In this document: piece after piece, positions 28,029 through 36,197 of the stretch
Layout: every line of letters starts with the position of its first letter
How positions within the stretch are numbered: position 1 is the first letter of the stretch
Assembly: GCF_902832885.1 (NCBI RefSeq)
Contig: NZ_CADFDK010000003.1
Location: 682,001 to 746,000 of the forward strand
Direction: 5' to 3'
From: Burkholderia seminalis DSM 23518
GTDB taxonomy: Bacteria > Pseudomonadota > Gammaproteobacteria > Burkholderiales > Burkholderiaceae
DNA: 64,000 nucleotides
Translations under genes and position numbers: made by a program
Notes under the pieces: generated by a model
Databases searched by the model: none
Seen by the model: the letters and a program-made list of their open reading frames with translations, nothing else
Told to the model about the DNA's origin: nothing

Positions 28029-28208
28029 GCGCGCCCCGCTTGAGCAAAGGGGCTCGAGATGGCGCTTGAACGGCCGCGCATGGCCGATCTACCGATGATA
28101 TGTGAGTGCACGGGTATTCCTCGGGAAGGACGAAGTACTCGGCCGGCCAGAGAACAGGCATGGCAGGCCACGATGAGGCGCAGCCTACCCGTGCAGCCAC
28201 ACTTCTAC

Positions 28209-28239
28209 ATTGCGAAATCTAGTCAATTTATTTCGCAAT
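28209..28239. promoter_or_regulatory. Perfect 10-bp inverted repeat upstream of the efflux operon
   Basis: ATTGCGAAAT (28209-28218), 11-base gap, ATTTCGCAAT (28230-28239). It lies about 180 bp before the adaptor start and 220 bp before the TonB receptor start, in an AT-rich island. The length and spacing suit a dimeric regulator. Which of the nearby regulators binds is unknown. Confidence 0.6.
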
Positions 28240-28342
28240 ACGGCCATCTCGATGGAAAGACATCCACTTGGCCTGATTGAACAAGGAATTGGCCAAATCT
28301 CGCTACGGAGGTGTGTCGGCGAATCGGTAAATTGACGGTCCC

Positions 28343-28361
28343 GATAATGCAAATGAGTCTC
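28343..28361 (+). promoter_or_regulatory. Fur-box-like site before the TonB receptor
   Basis: Matches 14 of 19 positions of the classical Fur consensus, starting with a perfect GATAATG. GATAAT at 28343-28348 could also be a -10 hexamer. Iron or zinc repression of the receptor gene is inferred. Confidence 0.5.
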
Positions 28362-28459
28362 GTTTAATGTCTAGCACGCCTCATATTGAAGGGCAATGCG
28401 CGGTACGTCGCTCTCCCTTTCATCAATCCCTTGGCAGAAGTTCAGGCTCGATCGACGCG

Positions 28460-30643
28460 ATGCGCGAAAGGCTCCCGGCGTGTGGCTTGCGTACCGTCCG
28501 ACATACATTGCTCAACGCAACGATTGCCGCAGCCGTCGCCGTCGCTGCTCCGGACGTGTTCGCTACCGAGGGAAAGCAAGCGCAATCAACCACTGAGTCG
28601 CCGGATGGCGGCACGTCGGCATCGAGCGCAGAGAGCACCGTCCTTGAGCCCGTCACGGTCACCGCCCGGAAAACGACCGAACGCCTTCAGGATGTGCCTG
28701 AAAGCATCACGGTTCTGCAAGCGAAGACCTTGAAGGAATCGCCCTTCGATCCAGGTGTGGCTATCGCCGGCCATTCGCCCAATGTGCAATGGGTCAGCCG
28801 CGCCACAGGCTCCCAGTGGTTCTCGATTCGCGGTGTCAGTTCACTTGGGACGCCTGCCAACTACGCCGATGGCACGATCGCATTCAATGTCGATGGTGTG
28901 CCGAACAGCATGATGAGCGCGTCGAACATGTTGCTCGACGTCGACCATATCGAAGTGCTGCGCGGTCCCCAAGGCACGCTATGGGGAACCAATGCGCTGG
29001 GTGGCGCCATCAACGTTGTCACGAAGCAGCCTGACGGAACTCGGGATGTTCACGTGACAACCGAGGTCGGCGAACACGGCTATCGCATGGGCGAGGCAGT
29101 TCTTGGCGGCAATATCGTGCCCGGACAACTTGACGGACGGATGGCGATCCGTTACGGCCACGAGAATGGCGATATACGCAGCCTATACACCGACAAGCTG
29201 GGCAAGCGCGACATCGGTGCATTCCGTGGAGGACTACGCTTCACGGGGCTGGACGACACGCTCATCACAGTGACGGGCAACTATCTGCATGATCAGGCCA
29301 ACTCCCCGCTCTATATCCTGCGTAGCGCCAGTCAGTTTCCGACCAGTGGCATCCTGACCGAGCCGGACTTGAAGACAACGCAAGCGGGCGCCACCGTGAC
29401 GGTCGAGCATTTTTTCAAGAATTTCCAGCTCACGTCCATCAGTTCCTACCAGCACAACAAGCTGGAAAGCGAACTCGATCTCGTGGACAAACTTGTCTAT
29501 GACGCGATCGGGTTTCCCGCATCCAGTAACGTGGGCCACTCGACGGATCAGGAGAACATCTTCAGCCAGGAGATTCGGCTGAATTCAATCGAGGGTGCCC
29601 CGGTTCGCTGGGTCGTCGGTGCCAGTGCCATGCGAACCAACGGCATACGCTGGTGCAGCAGTACGCAGTGCGCGCCGCCTCCGTATTCCGGCTCAGTCGC
29701 GATGAAAAGCAATCTCGACACGACCAATCTAGGACTGTTCGGGGACGTTTCGATCCCCTTTGCGAACCGCTGGGAGTTCTCGATCGGCGGTCGGGTAAGC
29801 CATGACAATATCGAGATGAAGCAGGACAACTCCCTGGGCTTCGCTTCGCTGACCGGCTCCAACTCCACGTCGCAAACCTATCCGACAGGTCGGGTAGCCC
29901 TGTCCTTCAAGTGGACGAACGACATTCAAAGCTACGTGTCGGTGGCTCGTGGTCACGCGTCAAGGGTGTACCCGCTCTTTAGCTATCCGGTCGACGGCAT
30001 CGTGGGCAACCCCTATCCGGCCGCTTTGGGGTGGACTTACGAAGCGGGCGTCAAGGCCGATCTTCTTGACCATCGTCTTCAGATCGATGCCAGCGTCTAT
30101 CACAACGACATCAAGAACGGTGTCATGTCCTATCTCGATCCTTCGCTTGGCGCCTTTCGGACGACATACCAGGACTACAAGACCAGTGGTTTCGAGTTGC
30201 AGGCGCGCGCGCTCGTCGCTGAAGGCTTGAGCTTCTCCGGGGGCGTCGGCTACATCCATAGCGAACTCGGCGCCAACGGCGCCGCGGTCAATACGGTCAC
30301 CGGCAATCCCGTTCCGAACACACCGAATTGGACGGCGACGGCCGGGCTGCAATACGAAACCTCAGCCAAGGCAATTCATTTGCCGGGCACGCTCTCCGCC
30401 GACCTTCAATACCAATATACAGGCAAGCGCACCGCAGATATCGACAAATCTTATTACCTTGACGCCTATAGCCTGGTGAATGCCCGGATTGGATGGAAGA
30501 ACAAGGATCTCGAAGTCTATCTGTTCGGCCGCAATCTTTTCGACAAACGCTATGAAACCTTCGGCAACCTGTTCAACGGCATGCAACTGGTTTCGGTCGG
30601 TCGCGGCCGCACCTTGGGGGCAGGCCTGACAAAAAACTTTTGA
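28460..30643 (+). CDS. TonB-dependent outer membrane receptor
   Basis: About 727 residues from the ATG at 28460; an ATG at 28367 would add 31 residues in front of the signal peptide. The mature N-terminus has the TonB box (VLEPVTVTA), then the plug domain (WFSIRGVSS, IEVLRGPQGTLWGTNALGGAINVVTK) and a 22-strand barrel ending in Phe (GAGLTKNF). It imports a large ligand by TonB energy; siderophore, haem, metal complex or sugar cannot be told apart here. It is divergent from an efflux operon and preceded by a Fur-like box, so metallophore traffic is possible. GC is lower than in flanking core genes. Confidence 0.88.
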   Translation: MRERLPACGLRTVRHTLLNATIAAAVAVAAPDVFATEGKQAQSTTESPDGGTSASSAESTVLEPVTVTARKTTERLQDVPESITVLQAKTLKESPFDPGVAIAGHSPNVQWVSRATGSQWFSIRGVSSLGTPANYADGTIAFNVDGVPNSMMSASNMLLDVDHIEVLRGPQGTLWGTNALGGAINVVTKQPDGTRDVHVTTEVGEHGYRMGEAVLGGNIVPGQLDGRMAIRYGHENGDIRSLYTDKLGKRDIGAFRGGLRFTGLDDTLITVTGNYLHDQANSPLYILRSASQFPTSGILTEPDLKTTQAGATVTVEHFFKNFQLTSISSYQHNKLESELDLVDKLVYDAIGFPASSNVGHSTDQENIFSQEIRLNSIEGAPVRWVVGASAMRTNGIRWCSSTQCAPPPYSGSVAMKSNLDTTNLGLFGDVSIPFANRWEFSIGGRVSHDNIEMKQDNSLGFASLTGSNSTSQTYPTGRVALSFKWTNDIQSYVSVARGHASRVYPLFSYPVDGIVGNPYPAALGWTYEAGVKADLLDHRLQIDASVYHNDIKNGVMSYLDPSLGAFRTTYQDYKTSGFELQARALVAEGLSFSGGVGYIHSELGANGAAVNTVTGNPVPNTPNWTATAGLQYETSAKAIHLPGTLSADLQYQYTGKRTADIDKSYYLDAYSLVNARIGWKNKDLEVYLFGRNLFDKRYETFGNLFNGMQLVSVGRGRTLGAGLTKNF

Positions 30644-30834
30644 TTGCCGCCAGGATGGGCATCTCGTCATCTAGCCGCCGCAGCTCATCATCTGAGTACG
30701 TTACTGACCTGATCTTGAAACGCTCACCTCGGATTGGAACCATTCCGAATCTTTCCATGGCATATCTCGCCGATTTGTTGATTCCTTCTCGCGACCGGAC
30801 CCGTTCAATCAGGTCTCTCGTTGTTGATGCCCAA
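30644..30834. other. Lower-GC junction segment between TonB receptor and potF remnant
   Basis: GC drops to near 50 percent. On the minus strand an open frame (30573-30914) contains a protein-like stretch RDLIERVRSREGINKSARYA, then IRSVTYSDDELRRLDDEM, which may be a fragment of a real gene. It has no start signal I can defend and overlaps both neighbours. Confidence 0.35.
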
Positions 30835-30837
30835 GCA

Positions 30838-31095
30838 GAACTGATCCACCTCGACGCGGCGCTGAAATGGATCAACTTACGGCAGGATCCGAAGGTCAAC
30901 GCGGGCATCCCCAACGCGGCGTTCTACGCGACCGCGAACAAGGCTGCCCGCCAGTACGTCAAGCCGGCCGTCGCGCGCGATCCGTTGGTGTATCCGGCCG
31001 ACGAGGTGCCGGGCAGGATGACGCGGCTCAAGCCGATGCCGCACGAGATTCGCCGGCTGCGGAACCGGCTGTGGGCGCGGTTGAAAACGGGACGT
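30838..31095 (+). pseudogene. Truncated polyamine-binding protein (potF-like C-terminus)
   Basis: About 86 codons match the C-terminal end of PotF-type putrescine/spermidine-binding proteins: LIHLDAALKWINLRQDPKVN, NAAFYATANKAARQYVKPAV, DPLVYPADEV and MPHEIRRLRNRLWARLKTGR. The N-terminal ~280 residues are missing, and the normal stop after KTGR is also lost. It marks the right boundary where the accessory block joins core-like sequence. Confidence 0.8.
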
Positions 31096-31187
31096 GGACG
31101 GCACCGAACCGTGCCTGCGGCCGCATGCGCCGCAGGCACGCCCGCATCGAAAGCGCAACCCGCCGCCGTCGAAGCCGCTCGCGCGAG

Positions 31188-31745
31188 CTATCTCGTCGCC
31201 CGCGCGCGCTCCGCCGCAAACGCCGCCTCCACGAACCGGATCACGTCGTCGAGCGACGACGTGCATACGGCATCGACCGCGAGCGCCTGAAACGCGCCGT
31301 CCGGCCCGAAGCAGACGAGCGGCTTGCGCCAGTGTTGCGCCAGCGAGATTTCCTGCGCCGTGCCGGGCCCACCCGGCAACGCGACGATCAGGTCGCTGCT
31401 CAACACGTTCACGTGGTTGCGGTTGATCGTGTGCGGATCGGCATCGGGTTCGCGGCGCGGCAGCGGCGTGAGGATCGGGATGTCGACGAATGGATGCGGA
31501 TAGCCGTCGAGCGGCACGAAACCCGCGACCGGATCGGCCTGCGTCGGCAGGATGCCGATCGACCGGCCGGCCCGCCCCGGCACGCCGGCGAACGCGCGCG
31601 CGACGGCCAGCATCACGCCCTGCCCGCCGCCCGTCAGCAGATTGAAGCCGGCCTGTGCGAGCCATGCGCCGAGCGGCTCCGAAAACGCCAGCCACGGCTC
31701 CTTGCCCGAGCCCATCACGCCGATCGTCCTGTTCTTCTGTTGCAT
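31188..31745 (-). CDS. LOG-family protein (TIGR00725 type)
   Basis: A 185-residue Rossmann-like protein of the SLOG/LOG group: TIGVMGSGKE, LLTGGGQGVMLAVARAF and the hallmark PGGPGTAQE. LOG enzymes release cytokinin-type bases from nucleotide monophosphates; bacterial members of this subgroup are mostly uncharacterised and were long misnamed lysine decarboxylases. An ATG at 31793, overlapping the stop of the upstream MFS gene, is an alternative start adding 16 residues. Probably cotranscribed with the MFS gene. Confidence 0.8.
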   Translation of the reverse strand: MQQKNRTIGVMGSGKEPWLAFSEPLGAWLAQAGFNLLTGGGQGVMLAVARAFAGVPGRAGRSIGILPTQADPVAGFVPLDGYPHPFVDIPILTPLPRREPDADPHTINRNHVNVLSSDLIVALPGGPGTAQEISLAQHWRKPLVCFGPDGAFQALAVDAVCTSSLDDVIRFVEAAFAAERARATR

Positions 31746-31789
31746 CGTGGTTTCCGGTGAAATCGTCGCGGTGCGCGCGAGCGCCACGC

Positions 31790-33037
31790 TCATTCGAGTT
31801 CGACGCCCTTGAGCTCGGGAATCAGGAACAACGTCGCGACCATGTCGAGCACGTAGAGCCCGGCGAGCAGCGCGATGGCCGTCTGGAACGAGTAGTGCGC
31901 GGCGAGCGCGCCGACCGCGACCGGGCCGAAGCCGCCGACCGCGCGGCCGATATTCCACAGCACGTTCTGCGCGGTGGCGCGCGCGGCCGTCGGATAACCT
32001 TCCGACATCAGCGTCCCGTAGCCGCCGACCATCCCGTTGACGAACAGGCCCATCAGCGCGCCGGCCCACAGCATCGCCGTCGGGTCCGTCAGCCGCGCAT
32101 ACGCGATGACCGTGACGACTGAACCGAGCTGGTACAGCAGGAACGTCGGCTTGCGCCCGATGCGGTCGGCCAGCTGCCCGAACACCCACACGCCGATCAT
32201 CATCCCGACGACCGTCGCCGCCGTCCACAGCCCCGACTTCGTCAGCGAGAAGCCCATCTGCTTCGACAGGAAGGTCGGCAGCCAGATCATGATTCCGTAG
32301 TAGCCGAAGTTCTGGACCGAACAGAGGATCACGATGCCGAGACTCGTGCGCGCGGTGCGGCCGTCGGCGACGAGCATGCGGAACGCATTGGACGTCGGCT
32401 GCGTCGCGCGCTGCACGAACGCTGCCGGCTCGTGCAGCTTGTTGCGCATCGCCCACGCGAGCAGCGCGGGCAGCACGCCGACCAGGAACATGCCGCGCCA
32501 GCCGAGGTGGAGCAGCAGGAGTGGCGTCAGCAGCGCGGCCAGCAGCACGCCGGCCTGCCAGCCGAGCGCGACGTAGCACGACACGCGGGCGCGCTTGCTC
32601 GCCGGCCACGCTTCCGCCGCGAGCGCCATGCCGATCCCGAACTCGCCGCCCAGCCCGATGCCCGCGATGGTGCGGTAGGCCAGCAGATCCCAGAAGCCGC
32701 GCGCGAACGCGCACAGGCCGGTGAAGATCGCGAACAGCAGGATCGTCCAGGTCAGCACGCGCACGCGCCCGTAGCGGTCGCTCAGCGCGCCGAACAGGAT
32801 GCCGCCCGCGACCGCGCCGATCAGCGTCCACGTGACGAGCGCGCCGCCCTGCCCGGGCGTCAGTTGCAGCGCCGCCGTGATCGCCGGCAGCATGAAGCCG
32901 AGGATCAGCAGGTCGAAGCCGTCCATCGCATAACCGATCGCCGACCCGGCCAGCGCTTTCCACGCGTACGACCCGACCTGCTCCACGCGCGGGGCCGACG
33001 GGCCGTCGAGCGTCGAAGATTTCATGTTTGCTGCCAT
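31790..33037 (-). CDS. MFS transporter (aromatic acid:H+ symporter type)
   Basis: A 415-residue 12-TM major facilitator. The signature GYAMDGFDLLILGFMLPAI in TM1 and GALSDRYGRVRVL, GQLADRIGRKPTF loops fit the AAHS/sialate-like group of carboxylate symporters. AGGA lies eight bases before the ATG at 33037. It heads a two-gene unit with the LOG-family protein. Substrate unknown; aromatic or small organic acids are typical. Confidence 0.85.
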   Translation of the reverse strand: MAANMKSSTLDGPSAPRVEQVGSYAWKALAGSAIGYAMDGFDLLILGFMLPAITAALQLTPGQGGALVTWTLIGAVAGGILFGALSDRYGRVRVLTWTILLFAIFTGLCAFARGFWDLLAYRTIAGIGLGGEFGIGMALAAEAWPASKRARVSCYVALGWQAGVLLAALLTPLLLLHLGWRGMFLVGVLPALLAWAMRNKLHEPAAFVQRATQPTSNAFRMLVADGRTARTSLGIVILCSVQNFGYYGIMIWLPTFLSKQMGFSLTKSGLWTAATVVGMMIGVWVFGQLADRIGRKPTFLLYQLGSVVTVIAYARLTDPTAMLWAGALMGLFVNGMVGGYGTLMSEGYPTAARATAQNVLWNIGRAVGGFGPVAVGALAAHYSFQTAIALLAGLYVLDMVATLFLIPELKGVELE

Positions 33038-33309
33038 GGTGTCCTGCCACGAATGTCCGGCGACATTCTAAGGCCTGTGTGCGCCGACGACGGGCGCGGG
33101 CGCGCATCGGCGCCGCTGCCGCAACGGCAAGCGGGACATGGCAGGCAAGGCGGGAAAACGGAGGAAACGTCGATCCGGTGTCGGCGGCGAGGCCGGCGAT
33201 GTCGCGGCCAGGCCGGACACCGGATGAAAAAGATTGACGGACGGGGGTTACCGGCGGGCCTGCCGGCCCGAGCCGGACGGCGCCGCGCCGCCGGGCGGCT
33301 CGACCGGCT

Positions 33310-33639
33310 TCAGCCCTGGTCGTCGCCGGGCCACCAGGCCTTGGCCTCGCGGTCGACGGCGAGCGATTCGAGATCCTTGCCTTCGAGCCATTTCGGCCGC
33401 GGGCCGCGCCCCGACCACGAGCGGCCGGTCGTCGGATCGTAGTACTTGGCAGGCGCCTTGCGTTTTCGCTGGACGATGTAGCCGAGCGCGCTCAACACTT
33501 CCTGCTGCGAAATGCCCAACAGCTCGACTTGCTCCTTGAATGCCGCGAGCGCGGCCTGCTTCTCCTTCTGCTTCGCATCCGACAGCTTGATGTTCAGGTC
33601 CCGAAGTTGTGCTTCGAGTTCCTGCAGGGCCTGGGTCAT
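33310..33639 (-). CDS. H-NS family nucleoid protein
   Basis: A 109-residue H-NS-like protein: N-terminal coiled coil (LQELEAQLRDLNIKLSDAKQKEKQ) for oligomerisation and the C-terminal DNA-binding motif YYDPTTGRSWSGRGPRPKWL. GAGG lies eight bases ahead of the ATG at 33639. H-NS proteins silence AT-rich foreign DNA. It lies directly downstream of the retron reverse transcriptase on the same strand, separated by 313 bp. Confidence 0.92.
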   Translation of the reverse strand: MTQALQELEAQLRDLNIKLSDAKQKEKQAALAAFKEQVELLGISQQEVLSALGYIVQRKRKAPAKYYDPTTGRSWSGRGPRPKWLEGKDLESLAVDREAKAWWPGDDQG

Positions 33640-33952
33640 GTATTCATCCTCTTTGGGCATGTTTTTGCAAAAAACTCCGATGGTCGAACCTATCACGAAG
33701 TTCCGCCGATCGGTGCTGTCAAATATGTGAATCGTCCGCCCGAGCCGGCATGCTTTGCGCGATGCGCACTAAACGACGTCGCGCGTCATTGACAGGCAGG
33801 ACCGGGCCGGCGTCGCGCACGAACAGGCACGGCGAACGGCTGCGGCAAGTCAGGCGCCGCCCCTGGCACGGGTGCGGCATGGCGCGAATGATAGCAGTGC
33901 GCGACATCGTATTGCAGAAGTCGCGTAACGGAATCGATGCGCAGCGAGCGGC
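33640..33952 (-). other. Leader region of the hns gene
   Basis: 313 bases without a credible gene. On the minus strand TTGACA (33722-33717) could be a -35 box, without a convincing -10. TTTTTGCAAAAA (33662-33673) is a 12-bp AT-rich palindrome just before the start, a possible autoregulation site. Confidence 0.35.
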
Positions 33953-35302
33953 TTACCGCCCGGCGTCGTGCGCATCCCAGGCGATCCGGTCGAACAGCGC
34001 GCGCAGCTTCGCGCCGCGTGCCGCATTCAGCGCGGCGGCATGCGCGACGCGCCCGGCGAGATGCGCGCGGAAATCCGGATGCGCGTCCCGATTCTGCGAG
34101 GCCGGGCCGTGCCGGATGCAGTTGGTCAGGATGGCCTTCAGCCGATCGAACTCGTCGCGCGCCAGATTCGGATGACGATTGACGACCACGCCGGCCAGTT
34201 GCTGTCGCGCCCCGCGCCGCATCACGCGCGTCTTGCGCAGTTGCAGCGCGAAGCCCTCCTCGAGCGCGATCGCGGCAACCCTGATTTGCAGCCGCTCGAT
34301 GTCGCGCGCAAGCGCGCCGCCGCCCGAGAACGCGAGATCGTCCGCATAGCGCGTGTAGGTCGCGTCGAGCGAACGCGCGAGCGCGGCGAGCCGCATGTCG
34401 AACCGGAACGCGCTCAGGTTCGCGAGCGCCGGCGACGTCGGCGCGCCCTGCGGGAGATGCCGTTCGCGATAGCGCTGGCGGCCGATCCAGTCGAACCGGT
34501 CGCGCAGGTCCGGCGCGAGCAGCCGCGCGGAGGGCACGCGATTCGTGCACAACCCGGTGAGCGTGCGCGCGACTTCGACCGGATACCCGAGCGTGGCGAA
34601 CAGCGCATGGACGCGTGCGGCGCGTACCGACACGAAGAAATCCGCGAGATCGAAGCGGACGACGACATCGCGGCCGGCATGCGGCGCCGCGAACGACACG
34701 ATCCCGTGCCCCTTGCGAAAACCGTGCACCGCGCCGTGCGGCGCGATGCGATCGAGCAACCCGTGCAGGATGCGGCGCTGTGCCTCGCGCAACCTTCCCT
34801 TCGGGATCTCGACCAGCCGGCACCCGCCGCTGCGCTTGTCGACCGCGACGTACGTGTAGTGATGCAGCGGCGTGGCGCCGCTGCGCGCGTCGACGCGCCA
34901 GTGATCGGACAGCCAGTCGAGCGCCGGCACGCTCACGCCGAGCCAGTCGGCGAGATCGCCGGGCGTCGCCCATGGCGGTACCTCGCAGCCGGCGAGCGGC
35001 GCCGGCAACGGCCGCTGGACTGGCGGCCGCCGCACGACGCGAATCACGGCCGGCCGAGGGTCGCCATACCACGCGCGCACGAATCCGGGCGCCTCGGCCA
35101 CGACGGCCGCAAGTGCATCGATGGCGGTGTCGGCCCAATGCGCGCCGAAGCGCGCGAGCGATGCATCCGCGACTTCATCTGCCCAGACCGGCGCGCCGCC
35201 GAGCACGGCCGCCACCCGCGCGACGACGCCGTCGCGTTCGGGCGAACCGGCGAGCATCGCCTCGGCAATCGTGCGGGTCGTGTCGCGCAGGGATGCATGC
35301 AT
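33953..35302 (-). CDS. Retron reverse transcriptase
   Basis: A 449-residue RT. Residues 1-110 are an N-terminal extension; 111-180 hold the retron-type lead-in (GDLADWLGVSVPALDWLSDH, LHHYTYVAVDKRSGGCRLVE). Then come AVHGFRKGHGIVSFAAPHAG (191-210), FDLADFF (217-223), LPQGAPTSP (283-291), the catalytic YADD (319-322) and QLAGVVVN (368-375). Group II intron maturase/endonuclease parts are absent. The long N-terminal extension recalls myxobacterial Mx162-type retron RTs. It would copy the adjacent structured RNA into msDNA. Start at 35302 follows the RNA; longer frames would translate the RNA region. No separate effector gene lies directly downstream. Confidence 0.9.
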   Translation of the reverse strand: MHASLRDTTRTIAEAMLAGSPERDGVVARVAAVLGGAPVWADEVADASLARFGAHWADTAIDALAAVVAEAPGFVRAWYGDPRPAVIRVVRRPPVQRPLPAPLAGCEVPPWATPGDLADWLGVSVPALDWLSDHWRVDARSGATPLHHYTYVAVDKRSGGCRLVEIPKGRLREAQRRILHGLLDRIAPHGAVHGFRKGHGIVSFAAPHAGRDVVVRFDLADFFVSVRAARVHALFATLGYPVEVARTLTGLCTNRVPSARLLAPDLRDRFDWIGRQRYRERHLPQGAPTSPALANLSAFRFDMRLAALARSLDATYTRYADDLAFSGGGALARDIERLQIRVAAIALEEGFALQLRKTRVMRRGARQQLAGVVVNRHPNLARDEFDRLKAILTNCIRHGPASQNRDAHPDFRAHLAGRVAHAAALNAARGAKLRALFDRIAWDAHDAGR

Positions 35303-35330
35303 GGCCGGGAATGGGCGAGAATGGGCGGGA

Positions 35331-35490
35331 CGATGAGTCAACGTGGCTGGTGCTGCGAGGGGAGGCGTTGCGCCGCGCGCAACCGGGCCCCTTGCGACGC
35401 ATCGGTGTGTCGATCCGATCCACGGGGTAGCCCCGTGGTCCTGGAACATCGGCTGCCTGTTCCGGGTGTGTGCTTGACCCACCGGCCCGC
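35331..35490 (-). ncRNA. Retron msr-msd non-coding RNA (predicted)
   Basis: Read on the minus strand. a1 (35484-35474, CGGTGGGTCAA) and a2 (35341-35331, TTGACTCATCG) form an 11-bp duplex with two G-U pairs. Directly inside a1 is AGC, the usual context of the branching guanosine (G at 35473). Then come msr-like hairpins: GGAACA/TGTTCC (35463-35443), CCACGGGG-CTA-CCCCGTGG (35438-35420, 8 bp with 3-base loop) and ATCGG/CCGAT (35419-35401). Next is a long imperfect msd-like stem (GCGTCGCAAGGGG with CCCCTCGCAGC) capped by GTTGCGC-GCG-GCGCAAC (35383-35367). a2 ends 28 bp before the RT start. Boundaries are estimates. Confidence 0.75.
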
Positions 35491-35497
35491 GTCGCGA

Positions 35498-35526
35498 CTG
35501 TAATGGGCGCACGCGCCGGGTGTCAA
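35498..35526 (-). promoter_or_regulatory. Promoter of the retron RNA
   Basis: On the minus strand: TTGACA (35526-35521), 17-base spacer, TTACAG (35503-35498). Transcription would start near 35491, about seven bases before the a1 repeat, as in known retrons. Confidence 0.7.
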
Positions 35527-35600
35527 ATCAGGGGGACGACGCGCGATAGGCGGCGGGCCGAGCACGTCGCCGGCCCGCGTGCCTCACTCCGTTGCCGCGC

Positions 35601-36173
35601 TTACACGCCCCGCGCGAACAGCGCGCTGTATGCGATCGGCGCCACGCCGATACCGGCCATGCCGTTCAGCATCGTCGCCCAGGTCGCGTCGGCCACGCTC
35701 ACCGGAAACGACCGCACGTGATTGGCGAGCAGCCAGAAGGTCCGCGTCATGCCGTCGCTCATCGCGACTTCGTACCCGCTTCCCGCGGGCCAGTAGCCGA
35801 CCGGCGGCAGCGCCACCGGCGCCTCTCGGCCGCCCCTGAACCCGGCGGCAGCCATTGCGAACTTGCCGTCGAGCGGCATGGCCCGGCGCGGTACGCAGTC
35901 CTGCGAATCCTGTTTCGGGAACGCGGGGCTCGTTTCGAGCCAGCGGCGATAGAACGCGTCGGCGTCGAGATGGACGACGAAACGCTCCACCCCGGCCGGC
36001 TCGGCCGCCAGATAGCAGTCGGCCTGACCGGGCACGGGAACGCGCCAGATCGCGCGTTTCGCGCTCAGGTCGACCAGTTCGCACGCCGTCGGCCGGTGCG
36101 CAAGGGTTGAAGCGGGTCCGGATCCGCGCAAGTCGCGCGCGCGGTCGAGTCCGTTACGAAGACGTGTCAGCAT
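35601..36173 (-). CDS. Conserved hypothetical protein upstream of the retron
   Basis: A 190-residue protein without a signal peptide or membrane segment. Recognisable blocks: AIWRVPVPGQADCYLAAEPAGVE, RFVVHLDADAFYRRWLE, GYWPAGSGYEV, RTFWLLANHVRSFPVSV and a C-terminal MAGIGVAPIAYSALFA. From memory these resemble Burkholderia proteins labelled plasmid fertility inhibition factor family, but I am not sure. It ends about 75 bp before the retron promoter on the same strand. The ribosome-binding region is a GA-repeat tract. Confidence 0.7.
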   Translation of the reverse strand: MLTRLRNGLDRARDLRGSGPASTLAHRPTACELVDLSAKRAIWRVPVPGQADCYLAAEPAGVERFVVHLDADAFYRRWLETSPAFPKQDSQDCVPRRAMPLDGKFAMAAAGFRGGREAPVALPPVGYWPAGSGYEVAMSDGMTRTFWLLANHVRSFPVSVADATWATMLNGMAGIGVAPIAYSALFARGV

Positions 36174-36178
36174 GGGCC

Positions 36179-36197
36179 CTCTCTTTCTCTCTCTCTC
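36179..36197 (-). repeat. GA dinucleotide tract in the ribosome-binding region
   Basis: CT-rich on the plus strand, so the mRNA of the hypothetical gene reads GA repeats ending in GAGAGGGCCC just before AUG (36173). It supplies the purine-rich binding site. Repeat-number change could alter translation. Confidence 0.6.

Noticed and set aside
31188-33107. Single 639-codon minus-strand frame covering the MFS gene
   Set aside because: Only its last 185 codons are protein-like (LOG family); the rest is an Arg-rich shadow of the MFS gene in another frame.
33968-35503. Long plus-strand open frame opposite the RT
   Set aside because: Arg/Ala-rich composition typical of antisense frames in high-GC DNA; the minus strand has the complete RT motif set.
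36179-36197. CT-rich tract as a simple sequence artefact
   Set aside because: Kept as a feature because it coincides exactly with a ribosome-binding position; not treated as a microsatellite-only entry.
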